Of a DNA stretch of 38,837 nucleotides, positions 1 through 8,484 are shown one piece after another. The DNA is from Sphingobacteriales bacterium. GTDB lineage: Bacteria > Bacteroidota > Bacteroidia > Chitinophagales > Chitinophagaceae. Below the pieces are notes generated by a model. That model searched no databases. It saw only the letters and a list, made by a program, of their open reading frames with translations, and was not told the DNA's origin. The stretch spans positions 1-38,837 of the forward strand of contig JAHEZE010000022.1 of NCBI GenBank assembly GCA_023251235.1. The letters run 5' to 3'. Within the stretch, counting starts at the first letter, position 1, and each line of letters starts with the position of its first letter. The translations under genes were made by a program, and so were the position numbers.

Positions 1-2529
1 GGTATATTGAAAATCGGTGGCCAGGTAAAAACTTTTTGGCAGTTGCCAGCCAATATCCACACCATAATTTTTTGTAACATAATTATTATTCAGGGTTGAC
101 TGCAGTGAGTATTTTGCTTTATTATAAGTAATGCCTGCATTCAAGGTAAGATCAAGTTTTTCTTTAAAACTTCTTGTTAATTCTATATTGGGGTTAATGC
201 TGATATTTTTTATATCATTCTGAATGGTATTAATGAACTGAATAGTCTTACTGTAACCGAACCCGGTATTGAGGTTCATACTTGCTTTTAAAAAGCGCAG
301 TGGCCAGCCAAGACTAAAGTCATTATTGAAATTATATACGCCATCTACGTTTACAGGTTTTGTTCTTTTTCTTCCAAAAGAATCCACTACATCAAAATTT
401 ACAATCCGGTTATTAGTGAAGGAATAATTACTGAAAGCAAAAAAACTTTTACCCCGGAAAGGATTCACTCCTGAATATGTTGCAGTAATGCGGTGTGTAT
501 ATTCCTGCTTCAGATCAGGGTTACCTTCTTTTATATTCAGTGGATTACTGACATCGGGTACCGGTTGCAGTTGTGTAACTGTCGGCTGAGTGGTAGAGGC
601 CTGGTAAAATACCTGTAGATTTTTGAATCTTGTAAAATTATACTGGATACGGGCATTGGGTAATAAATTGTAAAATGATTTAGTGATAACGGAATCTTTG
701 GTGCCTGATTTAATTGTCCCTTTCAGATCAGCATTCTGCCAGCTTAATCCCACTGAGTAATTATATTTTTTTCTTTGCGTACGCAGGCGGATACCGGCAG
801 TTTTTGTTTCATAAATATTTTCATAGTTATTGGTCAGTAACGGATTTTGTTTATCATATTTCCCGCTTAGTTTATCATAATCAAGTGTCACTTTATCTGA
901 TTGTGAATTGCTTTTATTATTAGAAACGCTGAACTCCAGTAATGATTTTTTGAAAACCAGCTCTGTATAAACCACTTTTGCGTTGTAACCCTGCACATCG
1001 CTGTTTGAGTTATTGTGCTGATCAATGGAATCTGTTTTTACTAATGTACCCAGCCGGTTATAGAACTGGTTTACTGATATAAGGTCTCCATTCCCATCGC
1101 TGTTATTCAACGTAGTTCCCATACTAATAGATAAGGTTCTTCCTTTCCTGTTGAATTTTTTTCTGAATAACAAAGTACCGTTGAAATTATACCCTTTGCT
1201 TGCTGAAAAATTATCACTTACTCCCTTGTTGCTCCGGAGTAATTGCTCAGAAAGAGTCTCATAATTATTTAAAGAACGGGTTTTAGAATCCTGGTAGCTG
1301 AAGCTGGGTGTAAACTTGAGTGAATGCATGGAATCAATTACATAATCATAGGTAAGATTGAAACGATTTGAAATATTCAGGTTGTTGGACAGGGAATTCT
1401 GATTATAGAAATAAGTGGAGTCAGGTAAAATATATTGCCTGCTGAGTTGTTGATTGGTAACCGGATTATAACGGCTATAAAAATAATTTCCCTGCATTTC
1501 CATTTTCTTACCAATAATATTATTGTAGTTCAGCCCCCCGGCCCATGAAGTATTTATAGCATTGTTATTACCGCCACCCATTAATGCGGCATTGGGATCG
1601 TTTGAAGAAATATTGATGTTGATATTACCGCCGCCACCCATTTGGCTGAGTGCCCCGGTAAAACTTAATATATCCATGAAAGAAAATCCTTCTGCATTAG
1701 TATTATTGCCCATGCCAATAGCTGACATCTGGCGGGCGCCTTTAAATGAATTTACATTGAAGCGGCCCTGGTACCGGCCATCGGTACCCCCGCCTGCGTT
1801 CACTTTTCCAAAGACTCCTTTCTTTTTATCTTTTTTCATTTTAAGATTAATGGTCTTTTCACTTTGCCCATCATCAAACCCGGTAAGCTGGGCAATATCA
1901 CTCGGTTTGTCATACACCTGCACTTTGTCTACTGCATCAGCGGGTAAATTTTTTGTGGCTATTTTAGGATCATTGCCGAAAAATTCCTTACCATCTACTA
2001 ATACTTTTTTTACTTCCTGCCCCTGGGCTTTTACGGTTCCATCTTTTGCCACCTGTACACCCGGCAACTTTTTTAAAAGATCTTCCACCACTGCATTGGG
2101 TTTCGTTTTAAATGAACCCGCATTGTATTGTACTGTGTCTCCTACCAGTGTTACCGGTGGCACTTCTGCCTGCAATACTATTTCTTCAAGTACTTTTTCT
2201 TTGTCATAAACTATCACATTTCCGAGATCAACGTTTTTATTCCGGTCATCAATTGAAAAATATTTATTGGAGTTATGATAACTGATGTGGGTGATCAATA
2301 ACCGGTAATCCCCATAGCCAATATTATTAAGAGAAAAGACACCGGAACTGTTTGTCATTGTAAATGTAACCAAGGAAGAGTCGCTTCTTTGCAATACAGT
2401 TATAGTAGCGGCTGCTACGGGCTGCTTGGAAATAGTATCGAACACAACTCCCTTAACACTGCCTGTCTTTTGAGAAAAAGCAATCGTCCAGAAAAAAATA
2501 GACCCTGCAATAAGTATAATTTTCTTCAT
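1..2529 (-). CDS. Outer membrane beta-barrel / TonB-dependent receptor-like protein (3' end outside window)
   Basis: The minus-strand frame is open for 843 codons from ATG at 2529 to the window edge, so the C-terminus is missing. The protein starts with a signal peptide (MKKIILIAGSIFFWTIAFSQ). A carboxypeptidase-regulatory-like beta domain follows (about 23-105; GVVFDTISKQPVAAATITV is typical), then a plug-like region with VEDLLKKLPGVQV and KKVLVDGKEFFGNDPK. The rest looks like long beta-barrel strands rich in N, Y, S and T, with Gly/Asn-rich loops near 1560-1640. This order matches the Bacteroidota outer-membrane beta-barrel family related to TonB-dependent receptors. It should sit in the outer membrane, but the substrate cannot be told. 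No SusD partner lies upstream. The family is well supported; the cargo is unknown. Confidence 0.88.
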   Translation of the reverse strand, partial: MKKIILIAGSIFFWTIAFSQKTGSVKGVVFDTISKQPVAAATITVLQRSDSSLVTFTMTNSSGVFSLNNIGYGDYRLLITHISYHNSNKYFSIDDRNKNVDLGNVIVYDKEKVLEEIVLQAEVPPVTLVGDTVQYNAGSFKTKPNAVVEDLLKKLPGVQVAKDGTVKAQGQEVKKVLVDGKEFFGNDPKIATKNLPADAVDKVQVYDKPSDIAQLTGFDDGQSEKTINLKMKKDKKKGVFGKVNAGGGTDGRYQGRFNVNSFKGARQMSAIGMGNNTNAEGFSFMDILSFTGALSQMGGGGNININISSNDPNAALMGGGNNNAINTSWAGGLNYNNIIGKKMEMQGNYFYSRYNPVTNQQLSRQYILPDSTYFYNQNSLSNNLNISNRFNLTYDYVIDSMHSLKFTPSFSYQDSKTRSLNNYETLSEQLLRSNKGVSDNFSASKGYNFNGTLLFRKKFNRKGRTLSISMGTTLNNSDGNGDLISVNQFYNRLGTLVKTDSIDQHNNSNSDVQGYNAKVVYTELVFKKSLLEFSVSNNKSNSQSDKVTLDYDKLSGKYDKQNPLLTNNYENIYETKTAGIRLRTQRKKYNYSVGLSWQNADLKGTIKSGTKDSVITKSFYNLLPNARIQYNFTRFKNLQVFYQASTTQPTVTQLQPVPDVSNPLNIKEGNPDLKQEYTHRITATYSGVNPFRGKSFFAFSNYSFTNNRIVNFDVVDSFGRKRTKPVNVDGVYNFNNDFSLGWPLRFLKASMNLNTGFGYSKTIQFINTIQNDIKNISINPNIELTRSFKEKLDLTLNAGITYNKAKYSLQSTLNNNYVTKNYGVDIGWQLPKSFYLATDFQYT

Positions 2530-2858
2530 ATTCCCATTGATTTTGATTTGTTCCGGTAAATCCGAACCCCGCTTCCGGTTACGAAATTATTCTTACAGAA
2601 AAACAAAAGCGGTTAACAAGGGTTGAATTAATGTTAATGAAGGTTAATTGTTTTTTTTAATCGTACTGTTCAATTATCTGCCATTTGTTTTCTCAAACAG
2701 AATTTAAAATGAACAGGGTATTTGTTTATCACTTTTGCAAGATCTGTTTGAAATGCGTTTTTACCGAGAGCAATTGAGCAGATAGAAGACATATGTCCAA
2801 CAAAAGAAAGATGATAAAAGGAAGTTTTTTTCATAAAATAAAATTTTAACAATTTACT

Positions 2859-2890
2859 ATTGCAATATAAAATAGAATTTTTTAGCTTTA
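2859..2890 (+). promoter_or_regulatory. Candidate Bacteroidota promoter for the small gene at 2938
   Basis: A -33-like ATTG (2859-2862) is followed by exactly 20 nt and then TAGCTTTA (2883-2890). The second box matches TAnnTTTG at five of six fixed positions. It lies about 47 nt before the ATG at 2938. The match is imperfect but the spacing is the standard one. Confidence 0.4.
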
Positions 2891-2937
2891 TGAGATACTT
2901 TATTGAAAACTTATTCGTTAATTAAAAAAATCTCTTT

Positions 2938-3099
2938 ATGAAAAACAGAGTTGTTGTTCATGGCCACGAGGAGGCAAAAATTTATAAACAGCATTACAGA
3001 CCTTCTTTGAGTATTTTCAGGTTAATACGTTCTGTATTAGGTGTAATAATTTCCGGCCAGTCACTTGCAGCCCATAAATATCATTATCGAAGGAAATAA
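2938..3099 (+). CDS. Small hypothetical protein, 53 aa
   Basis: The frame runs from ATG 2938 to TAA 3099 and encodes a basic protein beginning MKNRVVVHGHEEAKIYKQHY. A central hydrophobic stretch (FRLIRSVLGVIISGQSLAA) is followed by a His/Arg/Lys tail (HKYHYRRK). I do not recognise a family. Support for a real gene is its context: a promoter-like element with correct 20-nt spacing upstream, and an intrinsic terminator starting 30 nt after the stop. A membrane-associated peptide is possible, since one short helix could span a bilayer. Chance cannot be ruled out for a frame this short. Confidence 0.42.
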   Translation: MKNRVVVHGHEEAKIYKQHYRPSLSIFRLIRSVLGVIISGQSLAAHKYHYRRK

Positions 3100-3128
3100 T
3101 GATTCGTTAAAAAATTTAAAAAAATCAC

Positions 3129-3156
3129 AGCATTGGCCCAGGTCGATGCTTTTTTT
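3129..3156. terminator. Bidirectional intrinsic terminator
   Basis: AGCATTG (3129-3135) pairs with CGATGCT (3144-3150), with one G-U pair, across an 8-nt loop, and runs into a T-tract. An A-rich tract before the stem gives a U-tract on the other strand. It can therefore end both the small plus-strand gene and the SNF2 gene, whose stop is at 3189. Confidence 0.6.
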
Positions 3157-3188
3157 ATCAAGGTTAATATCTGTGACCCTTTGGCGTA

Positions 3189-6100
3189 TTAGCTGAACAG
3201 ATATTCTACATCTTCTCTTGAAAGCGATTTTACAAAAGTAGAATCGTCGGCAATCAGGTCTTTGGCTAATGCTCTTTTCTTTTCCTGCAGTTGAATGATC
3301 TTGTCCTCAATAGTATCTTTACAGATCATGCGGTAAGCGAAAATATTTTTATTCTGGCCTATACGGTGAGTACGGTCAATGGCCTGTTGTTCTACGGCAG
3401 GGTTCCACCAGGGATCAACTATATAAACATAATCAGCCGCAGTAAGGTTCAGTCCCACACCACCGGCTTTTAATGAAATTAAAAATACTCTTACACTTTC
3501 ATCATTCTGAAAACTCTGGATGGCCTTTTCTCTATCAGGTGCTGAGGTGCTTCCGTCAAAGTATTCAAACTTAATTCCCAATTCAATTAGCTTTTCTTTA
3601 ATTAATGCAAGCATTCCGAGAAATTGTGAAAAAATCAACGCTTTATGATCTCCCATATCTTCACTTAACTCTCTTGTCAATTCATCCAGCTTGATAGAAT
3701 GGTTTTCAAATTTCTCCGTTTCATTTAGTATTGCTGGTGAATCACAGATCTGCCGCAGCTTCATCAGCCCTTGTAAAATGGTTAGCTGTGATTTATGAAT
3801 TCCCTGTGTTTCGATAGTTCCTAATATCTGGTTTCGGAAATCATTTCTGTAAGCATCATAAATGCTACGTTGTTCATCTTCCATCTCACAGTAGAGAATG
3901 GTTTCCGTTTTATCCGGAAGATCTTTGGCAACCTGTTCTTTTGTACGGCGTAAAATAAAGGGGTAAAGAATTTTTTTCAAATGTTCTTTTCGGTCCTGCT
4001 CTCCTAATTTATCAATCGGGATGGAAAATTCCTGGCGAAAAAATTCCATACTACCCAGCATACCGGGATTCAAAAAATTCATTTGGGCAAAAATATCGAA
4101 TGTATTATTCTGCAGTGGTGTACCACTCATACATAAGCGGTTCCTCGCATTCAATAAGGAAGCGGCTCTTGTTACTTTACTTGACGGGTTTTTTATGGCC
4201 TGGCTTTCATCAAGAACAAGGTAATCAAACTCAATTGTCATCAGCAGTTTGATATCGCTTCGCAAAGTACCGTAAGTGGTTATGATAACATCATAGTTTT
4301 TAAAATTCTCTTTATCTCTAGATCGGGTACTACCATGATGAATATGCCAGGAAAGTTTAGGAGTAAATTTTTTGATTTCATTTTCCCAGTTATAAATAAG
4401 CGTGGTGGGACATACTACCAGTGACTGTAATTTTTCCTGTCTGCCAGACAGGCGGGCATTTTCATTTTTTATATGCTGCATGAAAGAAAGAGCCTGTACA
4501 GTTTTGCCAAGGCCCATATCATCGGCAAGAATGCCTCCCCATTTTACTTCCTTAAGATAATTGAGCCATTGAAAGCCGGAAACCTGGTAAGGACGAAGTA
4601 TACTGCGGAGTCCGTTGGGCGGTTCAATTTCTTTTATTTTATTAAACTCTTTCAGATTTTCATACTTCTCTTCCAGTTGCATTACCAATTCTGTTTCATC
4701 ACGGCTTTCATACAGTTCGTCAATCACACTCATATGATAACGGCTAAGCTTAAGCTGATTGGTTTTCCCTTCGCCAATCCGGAAAAGCAATGAATATTTT
4801 TTCAGCCATTCTTCCGGAAGAATCCCCAGAGTACCATCTCCTAACTGCACAATCTGCTGTTTATTTGCCAGGGCTCTTTTTACTTCTGCCACACTCACCT
4901 GCTGATCGCCAAACACAATGTCTACTCTGGCATCAAACCAATCCGTATTATTGCTGATAAATATTTTTGTGGAGGGTCTTGCTGTATTGAAACGGAAATT
5001 TCTTAATGCTTCAAATCCAAACACAGGAGTTTTCATCTCCTTCATGGCATCAACAAACAGAAAGAACCAGTTGTTTTTAAGTACATCGGTTCCTCTTAAT
5101 GCCAGGGATTGCGTTTCTTCCTGATAAACAAAATTGCTGTGAAGGTTTTTAAGTTTTGAAATAAATTCCTGTTCAGCTCCCCGGTTTCGGCGAACTATCG
5201 TCACTTTATCACCAACGGGAATTACTACTTCATCCCTGTCTTTTGCTCTTGTATCATATCCTTTATAAGAAAAAGATGGCTGAAAAACGAGAAAGTCTCC
5301 CTTTTCAGCAAGGAAAAGATTTACTTCCGGTTTGCCCTCCTTTATTTCATTTAATAAGTTATTGCTAAACCTGACTTTATAATCTTTTGTAAGTGGTAAA
5401 ATTTCCTTCTGCAAGACAATCGCCCACTCAGATATATCGGCCTTCTTAATTCCATAAGGCAAATATTTTTCAACCACTTCAATCGTATTCAGGTTATTCC
5501 ATGAAAAAACCTGGTGATTGTATAAAAAGAAAAGCGGAGATATGGCTTCATTGTCTTTTAAATCGAGCGGAAGGCCTCCGGCTTTTACCTTTGCGGTTAT
5601 TTCAAAAGAACCATTGACCCGGCTTACTTCAAATGAAGGCCTTACTTCCTCCCCGGAAATAAGAAGAGGTTCAAGGGAAGCTGTTTTAAAAGCCTTTCCT
5701 TTTGAAAGTTTAAATACCATTCCATTTTGTGAGAGCCCGATAAAAAATTTTTTCAACTTTGGAAACAGATATTCCCGGATCAGCAATTTTGTTTCATCAG
5801 GCAAATCATCGTCTTCATCATGAATAATATTTTCCCAAATACCGGAGAAAGGTGAATTACGGTTGATATATTTATTTATTTCCTGATCCTGGAGTTTCCT
5901 GATTATATAAATAAGTTGTTTGTCCTGTTCAGAAAAATTTTCTGCTTCAATATATTTGGAAAGGTCCAGTTTTTCAACTTTCCCGGGGAATGTTGTGGAA
6001 TTTTCCTCTGCCTCACCGCTCACGGCATCAATAATAAAATAGGGATAGTTTTTTTTATTAAAATTAAAAACCACTCCCAGCCTGTGTGTTGTTACCCGGG

Positions 6101-6962
6101 TAATTGGTTCGGATTCGGTAATTACTTCTTCATTTACTGCAATCACTTTAGGAAGTAGAGCCGTTGTTGTATTTAATTTTTTAATACCAATGTCTAATAC
6201 CCGTAAAAATGGTTTGCCTTCTTTATAGGTAAACTCAAATTTACCGGCGATGTCGTCGCTTAAAGAATACCCATACATTTCAAGCAACTTGTTTTTTTCT
6301 TTGTCCCAATTCCTGATGCTATCAAAGTAGTACGGACCATATTTATTCAGCAGCTGCAAAAAGACAATTACTTTGGGAAGACAAAGCGGAAAGGCTTCAT
6401 CAGGATAGTTACAGCTGGTATCAAAATTTCTTTCTTCGTTCTTTTTAATTATAACGAAAAAAGTATTTCCTTCCAGTTTAACTGAAGCCTTTACGGTTTC
6501 ATCTTTTGCATACTCAATATTTGCTTTGTTTGATATTAAATATTTTTCGGCTTCCTGGTATGTTTCCTGGGAAGAAAGAAGCCTGATCGTTTTGAGTTCA
6601 ATAAATCTCATCTTCACAACAGTATGTTGCTGATCATAGATTTTTTCCTGAACCTTTAGCTGGTTTTTATCAAGCATTTCCTGCAACTGAAAAAGAGATG
6701 CTACTTCGTGGCGGCAGATATCACCAAGGTTGTAGGGGCATGCGCATCGAAGGGAGACGTGTTGCGGATCGTTTATTTTTTGAATATAGACTTTATAATA
6801 AGTAGCATAACTGTCATCTTTCACCCGAAAGATAGCCGATCCGAAAGGATGATCGTATTCCACCAATTCAACAAAGCCAAGAGTATGAATTTTTTTTCCC
6901 CGGCGGATTACTTCGTCAGTTCCATGGGTATAAACATATTTAATCAGGTGCGGTAAGGCCAA
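3189..6962 (-). CDS. SWIM zinc-finger SNF2-family helicase/ATPase
   Basis: This 1257-residue protein has an N-terminal SWIM zinc finger (C73-x-C75...C83-x-H85) and a long family-specific middle region. The C-terminal SNF2 motor has Walker A GLGKT (817-821), a DESQ box in place of DEAH (918-921), SGTPLQNN, the FDGSTS region, and motif VI ending in HRIGQ (1199-1203). Such proteins are DNA-dependent translocases of unclear role in bacteria. The start is probably TTG at 6962: an in-frame TGA lies just upstream, and the first internal ATG would delete the SWIM finger. A 17-bp palindrome is embedded in the gene after Walker A and encodes RLSGRQ. A TAnnTTTG box lies about 90 nt upstream, and the leader contains inverted repeats. 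Confidence 0.93.
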   Translation of the reverse strand: MALPHLIKYVYTHGTDEVIRRGKKIHTLGFVELVEYDHPFGSAIFRVKDDSYATYYKVYIQKINDPQHVSLRCACPYNLGDICRHEVASLFQLQEMLDKNQLKVQEKIYDQQHTVVKMRFIELKTIRLLSSQETYQEAEKYLISNKANIEYAKDETVKASVKLEGNTFFVIIKKNEERNFDTSCNYPDEAFPLCLPKVIVFLQLLNKYGPYYFDSIRNWDKEKNKLLEMYGYSLSDDIAGKFEFTYKEGKPFLRVLDIGIKKLNTTTALLPKVIAVNEEVITESEPITRVTTHRLGVVFNFNKKNYPYFIIDAVSGEAEENSTTFPGKVEKLDLSKYIEAENFSEQDKQLIYIIRKLQDQEINKYINRNSPFSGIWENIIHDEDDDLPDETKLLIREYLFPKLKKFFIGLSQNGMVFKLSKGKAFKTASLEPLLISGEEVRPSFEVSRVNGSFEITAKVKAGGLPLDLKDNEAISPLFFLYNHQVFSWNNLNTIEVVEKYLPYGIKKADISEWAIVLQKEILPLTKDYKVRFSNNLLNEIKEGKPEVNLFLAEKGDFLVFQPSFSYKGYDTRAKDRDEVVIPVGDKVTIVRRNRGAEQEFISKLKNLHSNFVYQEETQSLALRGTDVLKNNWFFLFVDAMKEMKTPVFGFEALRNFRFNTARPSTKIFISNNTDWFDARVDIVFGDQQVSVAEVKRALANKQQIVQLGDGTLGILPEEWLKKYSLLFRIGEGKTNQLKLSRYHMSVIDELYESRDETELVMQLEEKYENLKEFNKIKEIEPPNGLRSILRPYQVSGFQWLNYLKEVKWGGILADDMGLGKTVQALSFMQHIKNENARLSGRQEKLQSLVVCPTTLIYNWENEIKKFTPKLSWHIHHGSTRSRDKENFKNYDVIITTYGTLRSDIKLLMTIEFDYLVLDESQAIKNPSSKVTRAASLLNARNRLCMSGTPLQNNTFDIFAQMNFLNPGMLGSMEFFRQEFSIPIDKLGEQDRKEHLKKILYPFILRRTKEQVAKDLPDKTETILYCEMEDEQRSIYDAYRNDFRNQILGTIETQGIHKSQLTILQGLMKLRQICDSPAILNETEKFENHSIKLDELTRELSEDMGDHKALIFSQFLGMLALIKEKLIELGIKFEYFDGSTSAPDREKAIQSFQNDESVRVFLISLKAGGVGLNLTAADYVYIVDPWWNPAVEQQAIDRTHRIGQNKNIFAYRMICKDTIEDKIIQLQEKKRALAKDLIADDSTFVKSLSREDVEYLFS
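4436..4452. repeat. 17-bp palindrome inside the SNF2 gene
   Basis: CCTGTCTG-C-CAGACAGG is a perfect 8-bp inverted repeat with a one-base centre. On the coding strand it encodes RLSGRQ (around residues 836-842), between helicase motifs I and Ia, where an extra surface loop would be tolerated. From memory, similar palindromes are common in Chitinophagaceae genomes. Insertion of a dispersed repeat into the gene is inferred. Confidence 0.55.
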
Positions 6963-6963
6963 G

Positions 6964-7038
6964 TGATTTCAGATTTAATTCCAAAGGAAATCCTTTGGAG
7001 GATTGCTGATTTCAGATTAGTTCAGCGTCTGAAATCAG
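6964..7038. repeat. Leader repeats: three copies of TGATTTCAGA and an 18-bp dyad
   Basis: TGATTTCAGAT occurs at 6964-6974 and 7007-7017, and its inverse at 7028-7037. The last two form a stem of 11 bp (7006-7016 with 7028-7038) and an 11-nt loop. Between the copies lies a perfect dyad, CCAAAGGA-AA-TCCTTTGG (6981-6998), ending 18 nt before the SNF2 start codon. These elements would fall in the mRNA leader if transcription starts from the box at 7053-7060. They may be dispersed repeat debris or a regulatory leader. Confidence 0.5.
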
Positions 7039-7052
7039 AAAAGGGTAATCTG

Positions 7053-7060
7053 CAAAAATA
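7053..7060 (-). promoter_or_regulatory. TAnnTTTG -7 box upstream of the SNF2 gene
   Basis: The minus strand reads TATTTTTG, a full match to the Bacteroidota -7 consensus. It is about 90 nt upstream of the TTG start at 6962. I see no good -33 element. Confidence 0.4.
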
Positions 7061-7157
7061 AAGAATTGTGATTCTGATTTCCTGCTATAAATGAATAAAT
7101 AATTTATTTCAATATTGGTAAAAAGAAAGAAAGAAATGAAGTATCTTGTATGATTTT

Positions 7158-7889
7158 TTATTTTACAATTAATTTTCCATCTTCAAATTGCGGCAACACA
7201 TTGGCGCCATCAGGTGTAAGACAATAGCGGATATCTTTTTCCAGGCCAAAATTCATCAGGCGGTGATAATGTGAAGCATCATTCTTTTTCATGAATTCAA
7301 ATAAATCCTTTCTTGCTTTTTTATAAAGCGTTTCTGCAAGATGAGATGAGTCACAGTTTATTGAAAAATGTTTTTTAATTTTTGAAATAACAGCGCCTGC
7401 AAACAATATGTCTTCCATATTCACCCGGTCCTTCCACGCAGCACATCCCAGAATTACATTTTGTTTTTTTTCAGCAAGATGATTACAAACAGTTGAAAGA
7501 TTAGGAAATGACCCTGTGATAATTTCTTTGGCCCCTTTCTCCATTGCCATATGTAATAATCTTGTTCCATTCGTTGTTGTTAATACTAATGTTTTGCCTT
7601 CTATAAATTCTTTTGGATATTCAAATGGAGAGTTGCCATGCACCAACCCCTCCGCAATTTTTCCATCTCTCTCTCCTGCTGTTATTCCGTCAATCTGTTT
7701 ACCCAGTTCAATGCATCGGGTTACGCTGTCAACGGGTATTACACATCTTGCTCCATTATATAGTGCAGCAGCAATAGTGGAAGTTGCCCTCAGCACATCA
7801 ATAATCACCACGATGCTGTTATTAACATCATAAAGGTGAAGCAGGGCGGGTGAAAAAGAAGTGAAAAGTGTAGGTTTATTTTTATTCAT
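7158..7889 (-). CDS. comB: 2-phosphosulfolactate phosphatase (ComB family)
   Basis: The 243-residue protein has the usual ComB length and conserved blocks: DVLRATSTIAAAL, GERDGK, GNSPFEY, TTTNGT, GCAAWKDRVNMED and DIRYCL near the C-terminus. ComB removes phosphate from 2-phosphosulfolactate to give sulfolactate, a cytosolic Mg-dependent reaction of the coenzyme M route. No comA or comC is nearby. Bacteroidota lack methanogenic coenzyme M use, so the product may feed another sulfonate; that is inference. A TATATTTG box ends 4 nt before the ATG, so the mRNA may be nearly leaderless. Confidence 0.9.
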   Translation of the reverse strand: MNKNKPTLFTSFSPALLHLYDVNNSIVVIIDVLRATSTIAAALYNGARCVIPVDSVTRCIELGKQIDGITAGERDGKIAEGLVHGNSPFEYPKEFIEGKTLVLTTTNGTRLLHMAMEKGAKEIITGSFPNLSTVCNHLAEKKQNVILGCAAWKDRVNMEDILFAGAVISKIKKHFSINCDSSHLAETLYKKARKDLFEFMKKNDASHYHRLMNFGLEKDIRYCLTPDGANVLPQFEDGKLIVK

Positions 7890-7893
7890 CCCG

Positions 7894-7901
7894 CAAATAT
7901 A
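7894..7901 (-). promoter_or_regulatory. TAnnTTTG box directly before comB
   Basis: The minus strand reads TATATTTG, then CGGG, then the comB ATG at 7889. The -7 box is so close that the start site should fall on or beside the start codon. The 11-mer TTTGCGGGATG is identical at the selD start. Confidence 0.55.
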
Positions 7902-7917
7902 ACGATAGGTGTTTCAT

Positions 7918-8397
7918 TCAGCGATGATGCAGCAAGGCCCTCCATTTATTGCTTTGAGTATATTGTCTGATAACCTCATTGCGATGTATAACCAGTTTTT
8001 CAAGATAGGGAATCAGCCATATTTTATTAACCAACTTTCCAAGAATTCCATAAGGTGTTTCAAAATTGATAATATCAATTACGATGGTCCCGTTTTCAAC
8101 AGCCTTAAAGAAATGTTCGTGTTGAAATGAAAGAAAATCGCCCTTGATCATTTTGTCCGTGAACTTTTCAAAAGGCTGCATCTCGGTGATCTTGGAAGTA
8201 AAAAATCTCGTCTTAAATAAATGTCTTGCTTTCCATGTTACTGTTTCATCTTTATTGATGAGCCCGGAAGTTATTCCTGCAATAGCTTCTTCATTTGTAT
8301 CCTGCATGGAGATCTTATGAAGGCTTATGTTCCGGCTAAGGTCAAACACCCTGTCAACCGGAGCACCAATGAATGTTGTAAAGTGAATAATGGGCAT
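7918..8397 (-). CDS. SRPBCC (START-like) family protein
   Basis: This 159-residue protein opens with HFTTFIGAPVDRVFDLSRNI, the beta-strand plus helix of polyketide-cyclase/dehydrase-like SRPBCC proteins. The central region has VTWKARHLFKTRFFTSKI and FLSFQHEHFF, and it ends in a long helix, as this hydrophobic-cavity fold does. No signal peptide is visible, so it is probably cytosolic. The ligand is unknown. It starts at ATG 8397 and is followed 28 nt later by comB on the same strand, although comB has its own -7 box. Confidence 0.78.
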   Translation of the reverse strand: MPIIHFTTFIGAPVDRVFDLSRNISLHKISMQDTNEEAIAGITSGLINKDETVTWKARHLFKTRFFTSKITEMQPFEKFTDKMIKGDFLSFQHEHFFKAVENGTIVIDIINFETPYGILGKLVNKIWLIPYLEKLVIHRNEVIRQYTQSNKWRALLHHR

Positions 8398-8437
8398 ATA
8401 AAATGGATGGCTGATAAATGGATCATTAATAATGAAA

Positions 8438-8484
8438 AATTACTCCTGAGTAATTGCCAATTATCAATTGTAAAATTATCAATT
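8438..8484. repeat. Palindrome and direct repeats between gcvT and the SRPBCC gene
   Basis: AATTACTC-CT-GAGTAATT (8438-8455) is a perfect 8-bp inverted repeat. AATTATCAATT then occurs twice (8459-8469 and 8474-8484); the second copy overlaps the gcvT stop codon. The hairpin might act as a weak terminator or RNA 3'-end element, but it has no T-tract. It may belong to the same kind of short repeat seen elsewhere in the window. Confidence 0.45.

Larger units (their letters stand above)
2530..3188. other. Intergenic region between two minus-strand genes, with a probable small gene
   Basis: About 660 bp separate the receptor-like gene from the SNF2 gene. It holds a plausible plus-strand 53-codon gene (2938-3099) with a promoter-like element and a terminator, described separately. 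A minus-strand 54-codon frame (ATG at 2834, stop at 2670) has no visible promoter or terminator and is not called. The remainder is AT-rich with no recognisable feature. Confidence 0.6.

Noticed and set aside
1562-2209. 215-codon plus-strand frame
   Set aside because: Lies wholly antisense to the receptor-like gene, with proline-rich sequence that mirrors its Gly/Asn codons.
2670-2834. Minus-strand 54-codon frame beginning MKKTSFYHLSF
   Set aside because: No promoter box, terminator or family resemblance; chance frame in AT-rich DNA is more likely.
7106-7157. AT-rich segment after comB as a terminator
   Set aside because: Only A/T pairs (AATAAATAATTTATT) and no clear U-tract hairpin.
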